DNA of 64,000 nt from Mycobacterium asiaticum (GTDB lineage Bacteria > Actinomycetota > Actinomycetes > Mycobacteriales > Mycobacteriaceae), in assembly GCF_001673315.1 (NCBI RefSeq), contig NZ_LZLQ01000124.1:1-64000 (forward strand). Direction: 5' to 3'. The position numbers and the translations under genes were made by a program. This document shows, piece after piece, positions 17,939 through 26,338 of this stretch. Position 1 is the stretch's first letter. Each line of letters starts with the position of its first letter. A model generated the notes under the pieces. That model did no database searches. It worked only from the letters and a program-made list of their open reading frames with translations, and was not told where the DNA came from.

Positions 17939-19579
17939 CTACAGACCCAGGATGCCGCCGCCACCCAGCAGCGGCGGAAGGGACGTCGTTCCGGTTCCGC
18001 CGGTCAGGAGCGGCAGTCCGGGCAGCGAAGGCAGACCAGGCAGCAACGGTGGTAAGCCCGGCAAGGCGGGCAACCCCGGCAGGCCGCCGAGTCCGCCGAG
18101 CACGCCGCCCAAGTCCGGCAGGCCGCCGAGTCCGCCGAGCAGGCCGCCCAAGTCCGGCAGGCCGCCGAGTCCGCCCAGCACGCCGCGCAGTCCGTCCACC
18201 ACGCCGGCTAGGTTCGGCAGCGAACCGATTCCCGGCAGAACCACTTCCGGCAGCGGAACGAGCGGGCCGAGTATCGGCGGTGCACCGATCGCCTCGGCCA
18301 GTTGTTGTGGCGCGTACAGCAGCAGACCGGGCAGAATGCCGCCGGTGGGGGTGCCGCCGAGTGGGACCGACAACAGCGGAGTCGGGCTGGCTAGTGGATT
18401 CGACACCAGCGTCGTGACGTCGAGTGGGGTGAGGATCCCGCCCAGCGGAATCTGCGCCGTCAACGGCACCGTAACTCCGCCGACGCCGCCTACAAGCGGA
18501 AGACTGACCCCGGGCAGGCTCAGACCGAAGGAGACTTGGCCGTTCAGGAACCCGTCGGTGACGACCGCCGGGGCGGTGAGGACTGCCACCAGCGCGCCGA
18601 ACCCGTCCCCGCTCTGGATCGCGCTGCCGAAGGCGCTAGCGACAGAAACGATCGCGCTGCCCGTGGTGATCGGCGAACCGATGGCGTCGATGCCGAGCGC
18701 AATCGGGAACCCGAAGAACGCTGCCCCGAGTTCCATGGTGCCGAGTTGATTCAATCCCACTGTCAATGGATTGATGTTGGTGCCGACGGAGTAGGAGAAA
18801 TCGGTAAGGGTCGACAGCACGTTGACGAAGTTCTGTCCGATTCGGGCGGGTATTGACGCAATGGGCGCTAAATCAGCCAGGATCGTGGCTGCCCCAGCGC
18901 CGGCGCTCAAATGTTGCCCGGCGTCCGAGAAGGCCGTCGCGATGATGTGCCCATAGTTCGATTGGTTGGTGATGAATTGGCGCAGGAACGGGAATGGGTT
19001 GGCGGCCAAGCCGTTGCCGAGGCTCTGAAGATTGTTGATGGTATTGGACACGAGCCGTTCGTACGGCCCGGTGATAGCGGCCAAACTCACCGGCGTCGGG
19101 CCCGGGGCGGGCCCGATCAGTCCCGGCAGCAGGGCGTTGAGGTTCGGCAATGCGGGGAGGCCGGGCAGGCCGCCGGTGAGCAGGCCGAGGCCGCCCAGCA
19201 GGCCACCGGGGTTGAGCGCGCCGGTAAGGCCGTCCAGGATCGACGCGGCTGGCAGAGCGCCCGCGGCGGCGGGTGCCGCGGCAGCCAGCAGGCTCTCGAC
19301 GATTGCGGTTTCACTGTTGAGATAGGCGGCGACGCTCGAGTTCAACGCTCGGAGGAACTGTCCGTGGAACGCCTGTGTTCGGGTACTTATTGCCTGAAAT
19401 TCTTCGCCGAACTGGCCGAAAACCCTGGCGATGGCGGCGGAGATCTCGTCCGCAGCCGCCGGGGCGATGGACGTGGTGGAAGCTGCGACCGTTTCCGAAA
19501 CTTCGGTTAATGCCGATCGGATGCCTGCCAATTCCTGGGCAGCAACTTCAATCCACTCTGGAGCAACAACAAGTGACAT
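17939..19579 (-). CDS. PE-family protein with Leu-Pro-Gly rich C-terminal repeats
   Basis: This 546-residue protein begins with a typical PE domain: MSLVVAPEWIEVAAQEL, an Ala-rich helical hairpin, and AYLNSETAIVESLL near residue 90. The remainder is Gly-Leu-Pro rich, with a long middle region and a C-terminus of LPDLGGLLGGLGG-type units encoded by 39-bp repeats (18084-18200). PE proteins are exported by ESX type VII systems to the cell envelope or outside. The ATG at 19579 is preferred over 19585 because GGGAG lies six bases before it. The gene stands alone on the minus strand between ileS and dinX, where I recall no PE gene in M. tuberculosis, so it is probably a lineage-specific insertion. 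Specific function unknown. Confidence 0.9.
   Translation of the reverse strand: MSLVVAPEWIEVAAQELAGIRSALTEVSETVAASTTSIAPAAADEISAAIARVFGQFGEEFQAISTRTQAFHGQFLRALNSSVAAYLNSETAIVESLLAAAAPAAAGALPAASILDGLTGALNPGGLLGGLGLLTGGLPGLPALPNLNALLPGLIGPAPGPTPVSLAAITGPYERLVSNTINNLQSLGNGLAANPFPFLRQFITNQSNYGHIIATAFSDAGQHLSAGAGAATILADLAPIASIPARIGQNFVNVLSTLTDFSYSVGTNINPLTVGLNQLGTMELGAAFFGFPIALGIDAIGSPITTGSAIVSVASAFGSAIQSGDGFGALVAVLTAPAVVTDGFLNGQVSFGLSLPGVSLPLVGGVGGVTVPLTAQIPLGGILTPLDVTTLVSNPLASPTPLLSVPLGGTPTGGILPGLLLYAPQQLAEAIGAPPILGPLVPLPEVVLPGIGSLPNLAGVVDGLRGVLGGLGGLPDLGGLLGGLGGLPDLGGVLGGLGGLPGLPALPGLPPLLPGLPSLPGLPLLTGGTGTTSLPPLLGGGGILGL
18084..18200. repeat. 39-bp tandem repeats in the PE gene
   Basis: Copies at 18084-18122 and 18123-18161 differ by one base. 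A third, diverged copy starts at 18162. They encode a 13-residue Leu/Gly/Pro/Asp unit and stay in frame, so copy number is free to vary. Confidence 0.85.
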
Positions 19580-19782
19580 AGCCATCTCCCTCGACCAGTG
19601 CCAATAGCTGACCGCACGTGCGCTCAAAGAGGTAATGGCCGGGAAACACGCTATTAAACATGCGTATACCGCAATATTTCTGTCGCGGTGACGTTCTCCT
19701 CGGCATCTCCCGGGTTTGAAACCCGGATGGACCGTTCGGAACCCCGCTTGCCCGGGGCACACGACAGGCATGCGGTGCCCAA

Positions 19783-19788
19783 TAACAT
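19783..19788 (+). promoter_or_regulatory. Leaderless -10 box of dinX (TAACAT)
   Basis: TAACAT ends eight bases before the GTG at 19797, so transcription should start at or within a base of the start codon. No Shine-Dalgarno is present, which agrees with a leaderless mRNA. Confidence 0.55.
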
Positions 19789-19796
19789 CAAGACTC

Positions 19797-21212
19797 GTGG
19801 AGTCCCGTTGGGTGCTGCACCTGGACATGGACGCGTTCTTCGCCTCCGTCGAGCAACTCACCCGGCCGACCCTGCGGGGGCGTCCGGTGCTGGTCGGCGG
19901 ACTGGGCGGGCGGGGTGTGGTAGCCGGGGCGAGTTACGAAGCGCGGGTGTTCGGCGCCCACTCGGCCATGCCGATGCACCAGGCCCGTCGTCAGGTCGGG
20001 GTCGCGGCGGTGGTGCTGCCGCCGCGTGGGGTGGTCTACGGCGTGGCCAGCCGCCGGGTGTTCGACACCGTGCGCAGTCTGGTGCCGGTAGTGGAGCAGC
20101 TGTCCTTCGACGAAGCGTTCGGTGAACCGGCTCAGCTGGTCGGGGCGTCTGCGGCCGACGCCGAGGCGTTTTGCGAGCAACTGCGCCAACGGGTCCGCGA
20201 GACGACCGGTCTGACGGCATCGGTTGGCGCCGGTTCGGGGAAACAGATCGCCAAGATCGCCTCCGGGCTCGCCAAGCCCGACGGGATCCGAGTGGTGGGT
20301 CGCGACGAGGAACTGGTGCTGCTCGGCGGACTACCGGTACGGCGGCTGTGGGGCATCGGCCCGGTCGCGGAGGAGAAGTTGCACCGACTCGGCATCGAAA
20401 CGATCGGGCAACTGGCGGCACTCACCGACGCCGAAGTCGCCAACATCCTGGGTGCCACTATCGGGCCGGCGCTGCACCGGCTGGCCCGCGGCATCGACGA
20501 TCGTCCCGTCGCCGAACGGGCCGAGGCCAAGCAGATCAGCGCCGAGTCCACCTTCGCCACCGACCTGACGACCCTCGACCAGCTACGGGAAGCGATAGAA
20601 CCGATCGCCGAACACGCGCATCGTCGGCTGCTCAAGGATGGCCGCGGGGCGCGCACCGTCACCTTGAAACTGAAGAAATCCGACATGAGCACGCTGACCC
20701 GCTCGGCCACCCTGCCCTACGCGACCGGCGATGCCGCCGCATTGACCGCAGTGGCACGCCGATTGTTGTTGGATCCTGTGCAGATCGGGCCGATTCGGCT
20801 ACTCGGCGTTGGCTTTTCGGGCCTCAGCGATGTCCGGCAGGAGTCGTTGTTCTCCGATCTCGACCTGACGCCGGAAACGGCGCTGGACACGACGCCCGAG
20901 CCGCATCAGGATTTCGAGACCATCCGGGCCGCGCTGCTGACCGGGCGCGACGAAGGGTCGTGGCGGGTCGGGGACGACGTAGTGCATCGCGACTTCGGGC
21001 ACGGCTGGGTGCAAGGTGCGGGGCACGGTGTGGTCACTGTGCGGTTCGAGACCCGCCGTTCGGGGCCGGGCCAAGCCCGAACCTTTCCACTCGACACCGG
21101 TGACCTCGTCGCGGGCAACCCGGTCGACAGCCTGGACTGGCCCGAGTACGTCGACCAATTGCGAGACGAGGAACCGTCACCCCCAGCGGTCGATGACGTC
21201 GGCGACGGGTAG
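19797..21212 (+). CDS. dinX: Y-family DNA polymerase IV (DinB1/DinX)
   Basis: This 471-residue translesion polymerase copies damaged template with low fidelity. Visible signatures are LDMDAFFASVEQL with the first catalytic acid, the YEARVFGAHSAMP segment, SFDEAF with the paired acids, and SVGAGSGKQIAKIASG, followed by the helix-hairpin-helix (RLWGIGPVAEEKL) and the little-finger domain. An extra C-terminal region with GHGWVQGAGHGVVTVRF is shared with the M. tuberculosis protein as I recall it. The GTG at 19797 gives VESRWVLHLD; the longer frame upstream lacks support. Its end overlaps the end of the convergent ansA by 36 bases. Confidence 0.95.
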   Translation: MESRWVLHLDMDAFFASVEQLTRPTLRGRPVLVGGLGGRGVVAGASYEARVFGAHSAMPMHQARRQVGVAAVVLPPRGVVYGVASRRVFDTVRSLVPVVEQLSFDEAFGEPAQLVGASAADAEAFCEQLRQRVRETTGLTASVGAGSGKQIAKIASGLAKPDGIRVVGRDEELVLLGGLPVRRLWGIGPVAEEKLHRLGIETIGQLAALTDAEVANILGATIGPALHRLARGIDDRPVAERAEAKQISAESTFATDLTTLDQLREAIEPIAEHAHRRLLKDGRGARTVTLKLKKSDMSTLTRSATLPYATGDAAALTAVARRLLLDPVQIGPIRLLGVGFSGLSDVRQESLFSDLDLTPETALDTTPEPHQDFETIRAALLTGRDEGSWRVGDDVVHRDFGHGWVQGAGHGVVTVRFETRRSGPGQARTFPLDTGDLVAGNPVDSLDWPEYVDQLRDEEPSPPAVDDVGDG

Positions 21213-22130
21213 GCCCGCGGCCAGCGCGGCCATCAGCAGTACCCGGGCCTGCGGGGGCGACAGTTGCGGCACCATCACGGCACCTGCCTGCACCAGGTCG
21301 TGGCCGGGTCCGTAGCCGGCGCTCACTCGCCCGCTGGGCACCCGGGTGGACACCGCCACCGTGACCCCGGCGCGACAGAGTCGCCGGACACCTTCGACGA
21401 CGGCGGCCCCGGCATTGCCGGAGCCCAGCGCCTCCAACACCACCGCCCGCGCACCGGCCGCGGCAAAGGCGTCCAGCGCGACGGCGTCACTGCCCAGATA
21501 CGCCGCCGCGATGTCGACCCGCGGCGCCTGGGCCGCCCGGACGGCACCCACGAACGGCCGAATCTTGGCCTCGGTCAACGCAACATCGTTGGTGGCCGTC
21601 CCCACCAGATGCCCGGCGAAACCAGTGAGGTCCTGCGTCGCGGCTTTGCGTAGCCCCAACGGCTGCAGCACCCGCCCGGCGAAACACACCAGCACGCCCA
21701 GCCCGCGGACGGAAGGGTGGGCCGCCACCATCGCCGCGGCGCGCAGGTTGGCCGGGCCATCGGCGTCCGGCGCGTCGGCACTGCGCATCGCCCCGGTCAG
21801 CACCACCGGCACCTCACCCGAGTACGTCAGCTCCAGCCACAAGGCGCTCTCTTCCATGGTGTCGGTCCCGTGCGCCACCACGATTCCGTCCGGGCCCGCC
21901 GCGATCGCGGTGTCCATCGCGTCACGAATCCGGTCCCAGTCCGGGGGTGTGAGTTCGGAGCTGTCGACCGCCATCAGGTCTATGACGTCTATGACGTCTA
22001 TGTCGCCTATGACGTCACTGACGAGTCCCCTGGTGAGGTCCGCGCCCGAGTGAGCGGGCCGGCGCACTCCGTCGGCGCCGGTAGTAGTCGAAATGGTCCC
22101 TCCGGTTGTGATTACGGTGACGCGTCCCAT
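21177..22130 (-). CDS. ansA: L-asparaginase
   Basis: This 317-residue enzyme hydrolyses asparagine to aspartate and ammonia. Both catalytic threonine motifs are seen: TVITTGGTIST at the N-terminus and HGTDTMEES in the middle, plus TGAMRSADAPDADGP and YGPGHD. The ATG at 22130 (MGRVTVITTGG) matches the family start; the open frame continues upstream but that part is spurious. Five imperfect 9-bp repeats (21978-22022) add Asp-Val-Ile units to the DIDVIDVIDLM segment. It is divergent from lspA with 46 bp between the start codons and converges on dinX. In pathogenic mycobacteria this enzyme supplies nitrogen and ammonia for acid resistance. Confidence 0.94.
   Translation of the reverse strand: MGRVTVITTGGTISTTTGADGVRRPAHSGADLTRGLVSDVIGDIDVIDVIDLMAVDSSELTPPDWDRIRDAMDTAIAAGPDGIVVAHGTDTMEESALWLELTYSGEVPVVLTGAMRSADAPDADGPANLRAAAMVAAHPSVRGLGVLVCFAGRVLQPLGLRKAATQDLTGFAGHLVGTATNDVALTEAKIRPFVGAVRAAQAPRVDIAAAYLGSDAVALDAFAAAGARAVVLEALGSGNAGAAVVEGVRRLCRAGVTVAVSTRVPSGRVSAGYGPGHDLVQAGAVMVPQLSPPQARVLLMAALAAGLPVADVIDRWG
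21978..22022. repeat. 9-bp in-frame tandem repeat in ansA
   Basis: Five units of GTCTATGAC or close variants follow each other. On the coding strand they give repeated (D)VI triplets just before the DLMAVDSSEL region. The length is a multiple of three, so expansion leaves the frame intact. Confidence 0.8.
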
Positions 22131-22176
22131 CAGGGGATCATCCCGCACCGGCGGCGGCTTAGTGGATGATGGTGGG

Positions 22177-22770
22177 GTGCCTGACGAACCAACAGGGTCA
22201 GCGGAACCGTTGACTTCAGCCGGTGACGCCGTGGCAGCCGACGAGCCCGACGCAGCACCGCCGCCGCGGCGGCTGCGGCTGCTGATGGCGGTGGCCGCGG
22301 TGGTGCTTGCGCTGGACATCGTCACCAAAGTGCTGGCTGTCAAACTCCTGCCGCCCGGCCAACCGGTGTCGATCATCGGTGACACCGTGACCTGGACGCT
22401 GGTCCGCAATTCGGGCGCGGCGTTCTCGATGGCCACCGGCTACACCTGGGTGCTGACGCTGATCGCGACCGGCGTGGTGGTCGGCATCTTCTGGATGGGA
22501 CGCCGCCTGGTCTCGCCCTGGTGGGCGCTGGGGCTGGGGATGATCTTGGGCGGGGCGATGGGCAACCTGGTCGACCGCTTCTTCCGGGCTCCCGGGCCGT
22601 TGCGCGGCCACGTCGTGGACTTCCTGTCGGTCGGCTGGTGGCCGGTGTTCAACGTGGCCGACCCCTCCGTGGTGGGCGGGGCCATCCTGCTGGTCGTGCT
22701 GTCGATTTTCGGCTTCGACTTCGACTCCGTGGGCCGGCGCAACGCCGACTCCACCGACTCAGAGGAATGA
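22177..22770 (+). CDS. lspA: Signal peptidase II (prolipoprotein signal peptidase)
   Basis: This 197-residue membrane protease cleaves the signal peptide of lipid-modified prolipoproteins, LprI nearby being one likely client. After an acidic, proline-containing cytoplasmic tail come four membrane segments. The catalytic aspartates lie in GGAMGNLVDRF and FNVADPSVVGG. The GTG at 22177 (VPDEPTGSAE) is chosen because it clears the ansA promoter region; upstream in-frame starts overlap ansA. The stop TGA overlaps the next gene's ATG (ATGA), so the two are translationally coupled, an arrangement usual for lspA and RluD-type genes. Confidence 0.95.
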   Translation: MPDEPTGSAEPLTSAGDAVAADEPDAAPPPRRLRLLMAVAAVVLALDIVTKVLAVKLLPPGQPVSIIGDTVTWTLVRNSGAAFSMATGYTWVLTLIATGVVVGIFWMGRRLVSPWWALGLGMILGGAMGNLVDRFFRAPGPLRGHVVDFLSVGWWPVFNVADPSVVGGAILLVVLSIFGFDFDSVGRRNADSTDSEE

Positions 22771-23693
22771 CCGACCGCACGATGCCGGTCCCGGAGGGAT
22801 TGGCGGGCATGCGCGTGGACGCCGGTCTGGCTCGGCTGCTCGGGCTGTCCCGCAGTGCCGCGGCGGCCATCGCCGAGGACGGCGGTGTGGAACTCGACGG
22901 CGTCCCGGCGGGCAAGTCCGACCGGCTGAACCCTGGCGCGTGGCTGCGGGTCCGGCTGCCGGAACCGCCGAAGCCTCCGGAGAACTCACCCGTCGACATC
23001 GAGGGCATGACGATTCTGTACTCCGACGACGACATCGTTGCAGTCGACAAGCCCGCAGCGGTGGCCGCGCACGCATCGGTGGGCTGGACCGGTCCGACGG
23101 TGCTCGGTGGCTTGGCCGCCGCCGGCTACCGCATCACCACATCCGGCGTGCATGAGCGGCAGGGCATCGTGCATCGACTGGATGTCGGCACGTCCGGGGT
23201 GATGGTGGTCGCGATCTCCGAACGGGCTTATACGCTGCTCAAGCGGGCATTCAAGCAACGCACCGTCGACAAGCGTTATCACGCGCTGGTGCAGGGGCAT
23301 CCGGACCCGTCCAGTGGAACCATCGACGCTCCGATCGGCCGGCATCCCGGTCCGGAATGGAAGTTCGCGGTCAAAAGGGACGGGCGGCACAGCATCACGC
23401 ACTACGACACCGTGGAGGCCTTCGTCGCCGCCAGCCTGCTCGACGTGCACCTGGAGACCGGTCGCACCCACCAGATTCGCGTGCACTTCGCCGCCCTGCA
23501 TCACCCGTGTTGCGGCGACCTGGTCTATGGCGCCGACCCGAAACTCGCGAAAAGACTTGGGCTGGAACGTCAATGGCTGCATGCGAGGTCGCTGGCATTC
23601 GCCCACCCGGCCGACGGCCGCCGGATCGAGATCGAGGCCCCGTATCCGGCTGACCTACAACATGCCCTCGGCGTGCTACGCGCCGAGGGCTGA
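22767..23693 (+). CDS. RluD-family 23S rRNA pseudouridine synthase (Rv1540-like)
   Basis: This 308-residue enzyme isomerises uridine to pseudouridine in large-subunit rRNA. An S4-like RNA-binding domain covers roughly the first 80 residues (GLSRSAAAAIAEDGGVELDG). The catalytic domain carries the key Asp in HRLDVGTSGVMVV, and LETGRTHQIRVH is a conserved substrate-binding stretch. The ATG at 22767 overlaps the lspA stop. The gene ends 18 bases inside the convergent methyltransferase gene. The exact target uridine cannot be stated; RluD-like proteins usually act on helix 69 of the 23S rRNA. Confidence 0.92.
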   Translation: MTDRTMPVPEGLAGMRVDAGLARLLGLSRSAAAAIAEDGGVELDGVPAGKSDRLNPGAWLRVRLPEPPKPPENSPVDIEGMTILYSDDDIVAVDKPAAVAAHASVGWTGPTVLGGLAAAGYRITTSGVHERQGIVHRLDVGTSGVMVVAISERAYTLLKRAFKQRTVDKRYHALVQGHPDPSSGTIDAPIGRHPGPEWKFAVKRDGRHSITHYDTVEAFVAASLLDVHLETGRTHQIRVHFAALHHPCCGDLVYGADPKLAKRLGLERQWLHARSLAFAHPADGRRIEIEAPYPADLQHALGVLRAEG

Positions 23694-24458
23694 GGCGTCG
23701 GGTTTGCGCGCCTCGACCAGCACGCGCGCTGCGTGCGCGACGAACGGTCCGTCGGCCTCGATGCGCTCATGCAGTTCGCGCAACCGCTCGCGGTAGCGCT
23801 CGACGGTGAAGTCCGGCACCGTCCAGATCACTTTGCGCAGGAAGTGGACGACGGCGCCGATGTCGAAAAACTCCTGGCGCAACCGCTCAAGTCGCATGTC
23901 CACGATCTGCAGCCCGGCCGCTTCCGCCTGGGCACGTTCGCGATCCGGGTGGCGCCGCGCCCACGCCTCGGGCTGCGGACCGATGAAATACTCGACCAAC
24001 TCTGAAACGGTGGCGGGACCGATGTGTTGGGCGAGGTAGGTGCCGCCGGGCCGCAGCACCCGGGCGATCTCGTTCCACCACACGGTGTTCGGATGCCGAC
24101 TGGTCACCAGATCGAATGCCTCGTCGGCGAACGGCAACGGCGACTCGGTGGGGGTGGCTACCACCACCACACCCCGCGGGTGCAACAGCCGAGTCGCCAG
24201 CGCCGCATTGGGCGGCCAGGATTCCACCGCCGCCATGGTCGGCGGAAACTTGGTGACGCCGGCCAGCACCTCACCGCCGCCGGTCTGAATATCCAGCGCC
24301 GCAGACACATTCGCCAACCGGTTGCTCATCAACCGCTGATATCCCCAGGACGGACGCGTCTCGGTCGCACGGCCCTCAAACCAGGAGAAGTCCCATCCGT
24401 CGACCGATGCCGACTCGGCCTCGGCGACCAAAGCATCGAAGCTGCGTTCCATGCTCAT
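23676..24458 (-). CDS. Class I SAM-dependent methyltransferase, coupled to lprI
   Basis: This 260-residue protein has a Rossmann methyltransferase core: the SAM-binding loop is LDIQTGGGEVLAG (usual form LDxGxGxG), followed by VVATPTESPLPFADEAFDLV and ARVLRPGGTYLAQHIG, the post-motif typical of small-molecule methyltransferases. The C-terminal part resembles methylases that act on lipids or antibiotics, but the substrate is unknown. The start ATG at 24458 overlaps the lprI stop in ATGA, so it is translated with lprI. I do not recall a methyltransferase between Rv1540 and lprI in M. tuberculosis, so this looks like a lineage-specific addition. It overlaps the convergent pseudouridine synthase end by 18 bases. 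Confidence 0.86.
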   Translation of the reverse strand: MSMERSFDALVAEAESASVDGWDFSWFEGRATETRPSWGYQRLMSNRLANVSAALDIQTGGGEVLAGVTKFPPTMAAVESWPPNAALATRLLHPRGVVVVATPTESPLPFADEAFDLVTSRHPNTVWWNEIARVLRPGGTYLAQHIGPATVSELVEYFIGPQPEAWARRHPDRERAQAEAAGLQIVDMRLERLRQEFFDIGAVVHFLRKVIWTVPDFTVERYRERLRELHERIEADGPFVAHAARVLVEARKPDASALGA

Positions 24459-25087
24459 CCCGTGTGGCAGACGAATTTGGTGCCGCCGAGGTCCAACGTC
24501 ACTTCGCCCTGGTGTTCCCAATATTCCGACCCTTGGCGGCCGTACCGGGCGCCGCTGCCCGAAGGCTGAATGAACAGGATGACGCGGTTGCCTTTCCAAT
24601 CGAGCACCGCGGTCTTGGGGTCGAGTTGGTTGTAGAACTGGGCGGTCAACGTGCCGGCCTCCGGCGGGCAGTCATAAGTCACGACGGGGGGAGCGACGGT
24701 GGCCGGGTCGGCGATGGACAATTCGACCAGTCGCGTCTGGTAGGACTCCACGACGCAGGTTCTTGTTTCGGCCTGATCGGCGCAACCGTCTCGAATCGTG
24801 GCGAAGGCGCTCTGCGCGGTCGTCAGCGCTGGGTGGTCAGCGCCCGGGCGTCCCAGCGCCTGCTGGTAGGCCGTGTGCACCCGATGGTCGAGGTCGGTCA
24901 ATTGCGGTTCGTCGCATACCAATTGCTGTGCTTTGTTCGCTGGTTTGGTGCAATCGAAGGTACCCGCCGCGGGTTGTGCGGCGGTGGTCGTCGGGGTGGC
25001 GGAGGTGCGGCTGGACGGGGCCGGCGGGGCCTGGGCAGAGCAGGCGCTGCCGAGCAGCACTGCCGCGAGCACGACCATCAGTCTCAT
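24455..25087 (-). CDS. lprI: Lipoprotein LprI, lysozyme-inhibitor type
   Basis: This 210-residue exported lipoprotein has an LprI N-terminal domain (CTKPANKAQQLVCDEPQLTDLDHRV) followed by an MliC-like C-terminal domain (YGRQGSEYWEHQGEVTLDL, final FVC). M. tuberculosis LprI has been reported to bind and inhibit lysozyme. The signal peptide MRLMVVLAAVLLGSAC ends in a slightly unusual lipobox with Gly at -3 and Leu at -4. A Thr/Pro/Ala linker follows the Cys. In M. tuberculosis I recall glbN next to lprI; here glbN is not present and the coupled partner is the methyltransferase. Confidence 0.93.
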   Translation of the reverse strand: MRLMVVLAAVLLGSACSAQAPPAPSSRTSATPTTTAAQPAAGTFDCTKPANKAQQLVCDEPQLTDLDHRVHTAYQQALGRPGADHPALTTAQSAFATIRDGCADQAETRTCVVESYQTRLVELSIADPATVAPPVVTYDCPPEAGTLTAQFYNQLDPKTAVLDWKGNRVILFIQPSGSGARYGRQGSEYWEHQGEVTLDLGGTKFVCHTG

Positions 25088-25215
25088 ACCTGCTGACTAC
25101 CGTTCGACCGCTGGGTCGCGGGTGCGACACGCCCAGCGGCAGCCGAGCAATCTCGGCGACCGCGCGCCCTGACCAACGGATTATCCGGTGTGGCAAGAGG
25201 ATCGTTTCTATAGCT

Positions 25216-25244
25216 GCAATCTGTATAAGCGGCAATCGGTATAA
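25216..25244 (+). promoter_or_regulatory. Direct repeat GCAATCNGTATAA upstream of the first SDR gene
   Basis: GCAATCTGTATAA (25216-25228) and GCAATCGGTATAA (25232-25244) match at 12 of 13 bases with a 16-base period. They lie 77-105 bases before the SDR start codon in an otherwise AT-richer stretch. They could be paired operator sites, or two overlapping -10 elements (TATAAG, TATAAA). Confidence 0.55.
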
Positions 25245-25320
25245 ATTGACCGGTCGATGTCCTAGGTTGGCTTCATGACCTGTGTCACACCCTCCACACC
25301 GCCATCAGGAGCACCTGCCA

Positions 25321-26334
25321 ATGAATCTTGGTGACCTCACGAACCTGGTCGAGAAGCCGATCGCGGCTGTGTCGAACCTGATCAACACGCCGAACTCCGC
25401 GGGCCGGTATCGGCCGTTCTACTGGCGCAACCTGCGTGACGCGGTGCAGGGCCGCAAGCTCGACGACGCGGTCGAGGGCAAGATCGCGCTCATCACGGGC
25501 GGATCGTCGGGCATCGGCGAGGCGGCGGCGCACAAGATAGCCGAGGCCGGTGGCACCGTCGTGCTGGTCGCTCGAACCTTGGAGAACCTGGAGAAGGTCG
25601 CCGACGACATCCGCGCCAACGGCGGCACCGCGCACGTGTATCCGTGCGACCTTTCGGACATGGACGCGATCGCGGCGATGGCCGACAAGGTGCTGGAGGA
25701 CCTGGGTGGGGTCGACATCTTGATCAACAACGCGGGACGCTCGATCCGCCGTTCGCTGGCGCTGTCCTACGACCGCATCCATGACTATCAGCGGACCATG
25801 CAGTTGAACTATCTGGGTGCGGTTCAGCTGATTCTCAAATTCGTCCCCGGCATGCGGGAACGCGGTTTCGGCCACATCGTCAACGTGTCCTCGGTCGGCG
25901 TGCAGACCCGCGCACCACGTTTCGGCGCCTACATCGCCAGCAAGGCCGCGTTGGACAGCCTGTGCGACGCGCTGCAGGCCGAAACCGTCAGTGACAACGT
26001 GCGATTCACCACCGTGCATATGGCGTTGGTACGTACCCCGATGATCAGCCCCACCACCATGTACGACAAATTCCCGACGCTGACGCCGGATCAGGCCGCA
26101 GGGGTCATCACCGACGCGCTGATTCACCGGCCGCGGCGAGCCAGTTCGCCGTTCGGGCAGTTCGCCGCGGTCGCTGACGCGGTGAATCCCGCGGTCATGG
26201 ACCGGGTGCGCAACCGCGCGTTCGGCATGTTCGACGACTCGTCGGCCGCCAAGGGCAGCGAAAACCAAGAGGAAAAGGATCTGGATCGCCGAAGCGAAAC
26301 ATTCCTGCAGGCCACCCGCGGAATCCACTGGTGA
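25321..26334 (+). CDS. Short-chain dehydrogenase/fatty acyl-CoA reductase type (Rv1543-like)
   Basis: This 337-residue NAD(P)-dependent SDR has the nucleotide loop TGGSSGIGEAAA, the NNAG motif in DILINNAGRS, the catalytic Ser in NVSSVGVQT and the Tyr-Lys pair in YIASK. About 60 residues of N-terminal extension and a C-terminal tail (RRSETFLQATRGIHW) lie outside the SDR fold; such extensions occur in mycobacterial fatty acyl-CoA reductases. The ATG at 25321 has AGGAG nine bases upstream. The next SDR gene starts four bases after its stop, so they form an operon. Chain-length specificity cannot be read. Confidence 0.9.
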   Translation: MNLGDLTNLVEKPIAAVSNLINTPNSAGRYRPFYWRNLRDAVQGRKLDDAVEGKIALITGGSSGIGEAAAHKIAEAGGTVVLVARTLENLEKVADDIRANGGTAHVYPCDLSDMDAIAAMADKVLEDLGGVDILINNAGRSIRRSLALSYDRIHDYQRTMQLNYLGAVQLILKFVPGMRERGFGHIVNVSSVGVQTRAPRFGAYIASKAALDSLCDALQAETVSDNVRFTTVHMALVRTPMISPTTMYDKFPTLTPDQAAGVITDALIHRPRRASSPFGQFAAVADAVNPAVMDRVRNRAFGMFDDSSAAKGSENQEEKDLDRRSETFLQATRGIHW

Positions 26335-26338
26335 CCTC

